Source of the DNA: Tepidisphaeraceae bacterium
Lineage (GTDB): Bacteria > Planctomycetota > Phycisphaerae > Tepidisphaerales > Tepidisphaeraceae
DNA length: 64,000 nucleotides
Assembly: GCA_035998445.1 (NCBI GenBank)
Contig: DASYHQ010000045.1
Location: 109,509-173,508 of the forward strand
Reading direction: 5' to 3'
Shown: positions 62,430 through 64,000 of the stretch, one piece after another
Position numbering within the stretch: the first letter of the stretch is position 1
How the letters are laid out: each line of letters starts with the position of its first letter
The notes under the pieces: generated by a model
Seen by the model: only the letters and a program-made list of their open reading frames with translations
Told to the model about the DNA's origin: nothing
Database searches by the model: none
Made by a program: the position numbers and the translations under genes

Positions 62430-63398
62430 ATGACGAGAATTGGAATCATCGGCGCTGGCGGCAACGCGACGGGACATGCCCAATATTACACGGCCAACCC
62501 GCGAACGCGCGTCGTGGCGATCGCTGATCCGGATCGCGGTCGGGGCGACGCGCTGGCCACCGAGTGCGGCGCCCGTTGGGTAAGCGACTACCGCGAGTTG
62601 CTGGATGAGGTCGACGCGGTCGTCGTGTCTTCGCCGAACTGGTTGCATGTGGAACACGCGACTGCGGTCGCGCGGGCGGGGCTGCACGTTTTCTGTGAGA
62701 AGCCGATGGGCCTGAACCTCGCCGAGGCACAGCAGATCGCCGGGGCCGTGGCCGAGGCCAAGGTTGTGTCGGCCGTCGGCTTCGCAGTGCGGTTCGATCC
62801 ACCCATTCAGACGATGGCTCGCCTGGCGCGTGAGGGGACGCTGGGCCAACTGCGCTCGCTTTGGTCGCGGCGCGTGTTCTCGATCGGTACCGGTGGCGCG
62901 CCCTGGCGCACGGACCCGAGCCGCAGCGGCGGCGTGCTGTACGAGATCAACCTGCACGAGCTCGACTGGCTACTGGCCATTGCCGAGGAGACGGGGGGCC
63001 GATTGAACAGCGTCTACGCGCGCGTTTGGGCCGCCGACCGGTCGCATCCGCGGGCCAACGACCACAATTGGATCACGCTTGGCTTCGCCGGGGGCGTCAC
63101 CGCGACCCACGAGGGCTCATGGTCATCGCCCACCGTCAACTTCTACCGCGGCGTCGAGGGATCGACCGCCAGCGCCGTCACAAACGAGTGGGGCAACGAC
63201 CTGTTCCTGACGCTCCTGGGCCAGTCCCGCACGCCTTACGCCTGTGACGAAGCGTTCGACCTGCGCGGACACTTTCTCGATTGCATCGAACGCAAATTGG
63301 AGACGGTCGCGAGCGTCGCCCGCAGCCTTCGCGTGATGGCCGTGGCCGAGGCGGTGCTCGAATCGAGCCGGACCGGGAAAGCGATCGATTTTGCCTAG
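62430..63398 (+). CDS. Gfo/Idh/MocA-family oxidoreductase
   Basis: The 322-residue product has the Rossmann start MTRIGIIGAGGNATGHAQYY, the EKP motif in HVFCEKPMGLNLAEA and a C-terminal domain with GGVLYEINLHELDWLLAIAE, where the second His-containing helix is typical of sugar-oxidising family members. It is a separate transcription unit downstream of the AraC gene on the same strand, 241 bases away, and probably acts on a different sugar intermediate from the enzyme at 60229-61329. Confidence 0.93.
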   Translation: MTRIGIIGAGGNATGHAQYYTANPRTRVVAIADPDRGRGDALATECGARWVSDYRELLDEVDAVVVSSPNWLHVEHATAVARAGLHVFCEKPMGLNLAEAQQIAGAVAEAKVVSAVGFAVRFDPPIQTMARLAREGTLGQLRSLWSRRVFSIGTGGAPWRTDPSRSGGVLYEINLHELDWLLAIAEETGGRLNSVYARVWAADRSHPRANDHNWITLGFAGGVTATHEGSWSSPTVNFYRGVEGSTASAVTNEWGNDLFLTLLGQSRTPYACDEAFDLRGHFLDCIERKLETVASVARSLRVMAVAEAVLESSRTGKAIDFA

Positions 63399-63440
63399 AG
63401 CGTGTTATGCACCTTCCAGTTCAGAAACTGGCTTGGGTGC

Positions 63441-63464
63441 CACGGTTTGGTACTCCAAGCCGTG
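63441..63464. repeat. hairpin in the convergent intergenic region, possible dispersed element
   Basis: CACGGTTTGG tact CCAAGCCGTG forms a ten-base-pair stem (one G-U pair in RNA) between the convergent Gfo/Idh gene and the CBM-containing gene. It may be a two-way terminator. Similar hairpins may be dispersed in the genome, but only one copy is in this window. Confidence 0.4.
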
Positions 63465-63576
63465 CCGGATGCGGGGGTGCAGGTCGACGACACGACCGTG
63501 ATGGTCACGCAGGGCGGTGGGCCATTCCGCCCTTTCCAGTCGGGCTGCGCGTCTCGCCGTAGTCGCACCCTCCCCC

Positions 63577-64000
63577 TTACCCGACGGTGATCGCATCGAG
63601 GTTGACGCCGTTGGCGGTCATGTTCGTTAGGCGGATGACGTTGCTGCCGGCGAGCAGGTCCAGCGTTAGCGTCAGTTCCCTCCACGTGGTCCAGCTCCCG
63701 GTGCCGGTCATGGCCAGGCTGCCGTGCGCCACCACGCCGTTGACCGACACGCTCAGCGGCCGATCGCCCGCCGACCCGTTCGCGTACCGGAGCGTCACCA
63801 TCGTCGGCCCCGCCGTTGTGCGGCCGACCGTCAGCTGCACGTACGAGCCGGCGCCGCCGAAGTCGGCGTAGCCGCTGCCGGCGTAGCCACCGTTGGTCGT
63901 CTGCCGCGTCACGCCGACCATCGTCGCCGACTCCGCCTGCACCGTCACCGACGGCTGAACCGGCGGCGGCGGTGGTGGCGTGACCGTGCCGCTGGTGATC
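63577..64000 (-). CDS. CBM-like module at the C-terminus of a protein running off the right edge
   Basis: Only the last 140 codons are visible. They encode a CBM6/35-like module (VTVQAESATMVGVTRQ, then GGYAGSGYADFGGAGSYVQ and MTANGVNLDAITVG) after a proline linker (PPPPPVQPS), preceded by ITSGTVT, the end of another module. The domain is nearly identical to the last one of the protein at 28583-32131. The upstream part, presumably other surface domains or an enzyme, lies beyond the window. Confidence 0.9.
   Translation of the reverse strand, partial: ITSGTVTPPPPPPVQPSVTVQAESATMVGVTRQTTNGGYAGSGYADFGGAGSYVQLTVGRTTAGPTMVTLRYANGSAGDRPLSVSVNGVVAHGSLAMTGTGSWTTWRELTLTLDLLAGSNVIRLTNMTANGVNLDAITVG
63579..64000. 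repeat. near-identical module, copy 2
   Basis: This stretch matches 28585-29000 in the same orientation, with an extra six bases in the proline linker. The match may continue past the edge of the window. Confidence 0.95.

Noticed and set aside
63395..63685. 96-codon minus-strand frame in the convergent gap before the right-edge gene
   Set aside because: It overlaps the CBM-encoding frame and runs through a hairpin element; the sequence is low in protein-like features.

Overview
The window looks like a chromosomal segment of a high-GC planctomycete, most plausibly class Phycisphaerae. This is an inference from gene content: three PEP-CTERM proteins, three pseudopilins with a nearly invariant prepilin N-terminus, two very large surface-type proteins with an N-terminal LExRRLL motif, CPxCGYDLRG-type zinc ribbons, XylR-type regulators and many glycoside hydrolases. 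I saw no rRNA, tRNA, CRISPR array or intact insertion sequence.

Layout. Positions 1-11306 hold the N-terminal 3768 codons of a giant repetitive protein that runs off the left edge. Positions 12.0-14.8 kb carry a GlcG/HbpS-like protein and a divergent sugar transferase / GT4 pair typical of exopolysaccharide synthesis. Positions 15.0-25.2 kb are a housekeeping-like block: a DinB-type protein, then a tightly overlapping membrane operon (B-box-like protein, membrane protein, DUF4129, DUF4350, MoxR ATPase, DUF58), a convergent SpoIIM-like gene and two RDD proteins with small membrane proteins. Positions 25.5-28.5 kb hold a LacI regulator beside what looks like decaying sequence: a 5'-truncated SDR gene and a GH39-like gene split by a frame change. 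A 1182-residue multidomain protein with three carbohydrate-binding-like modules follows (28.6-32.1 kb).

Positions 32.6-56.4 kb are the most interesting part. The same gene set occurs three times: a sugar-type regulator, a PEP-CTERM protein, a pseudopilin and a glycoside hydrolase. Cassette A (32.6-39.4 kb) has GH16, a pseudopilin, an FAD oxidoreductase, a PEP-CTERM protein and a divergent XylR. Cassette B (39.6-48.1 kb) has a giant GH2-like protein, a pseudopilin, a PEP-CTERM protein and a LacI regulator. Cassette C (51.1-56.4 kb) has GH2, a PEP-CTERM protein, a pseudopilin and a divergent XylR. Each regulator is preceded by a repeated or palindromic site that could be its operator. Glutamate dehydrogenase, an SMR-family exporter and a VOC protein lie between B and C.

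Positions 56.5-63.4 kb carry a zinc-carboxypeptidase-like gene and a sugar-catabolic group: GH4, an FG-GAP beta-propeller protein and a Gfo/Idh/MocA oxidoreductase in one operon, a divergent AraC regulator and a second Gfo/Idh/MocA gene. The window ends inside a gene whose last module is almost identical in DNA to the end of the 28.6-32.1 kb gene. Overall the region suggests surface capture and breakdown of several polysaccharides, each under its own regulator, with sorting through PEP-CTERM/exosortase and pseudopilin-type systems whose core machinery is not in this window.
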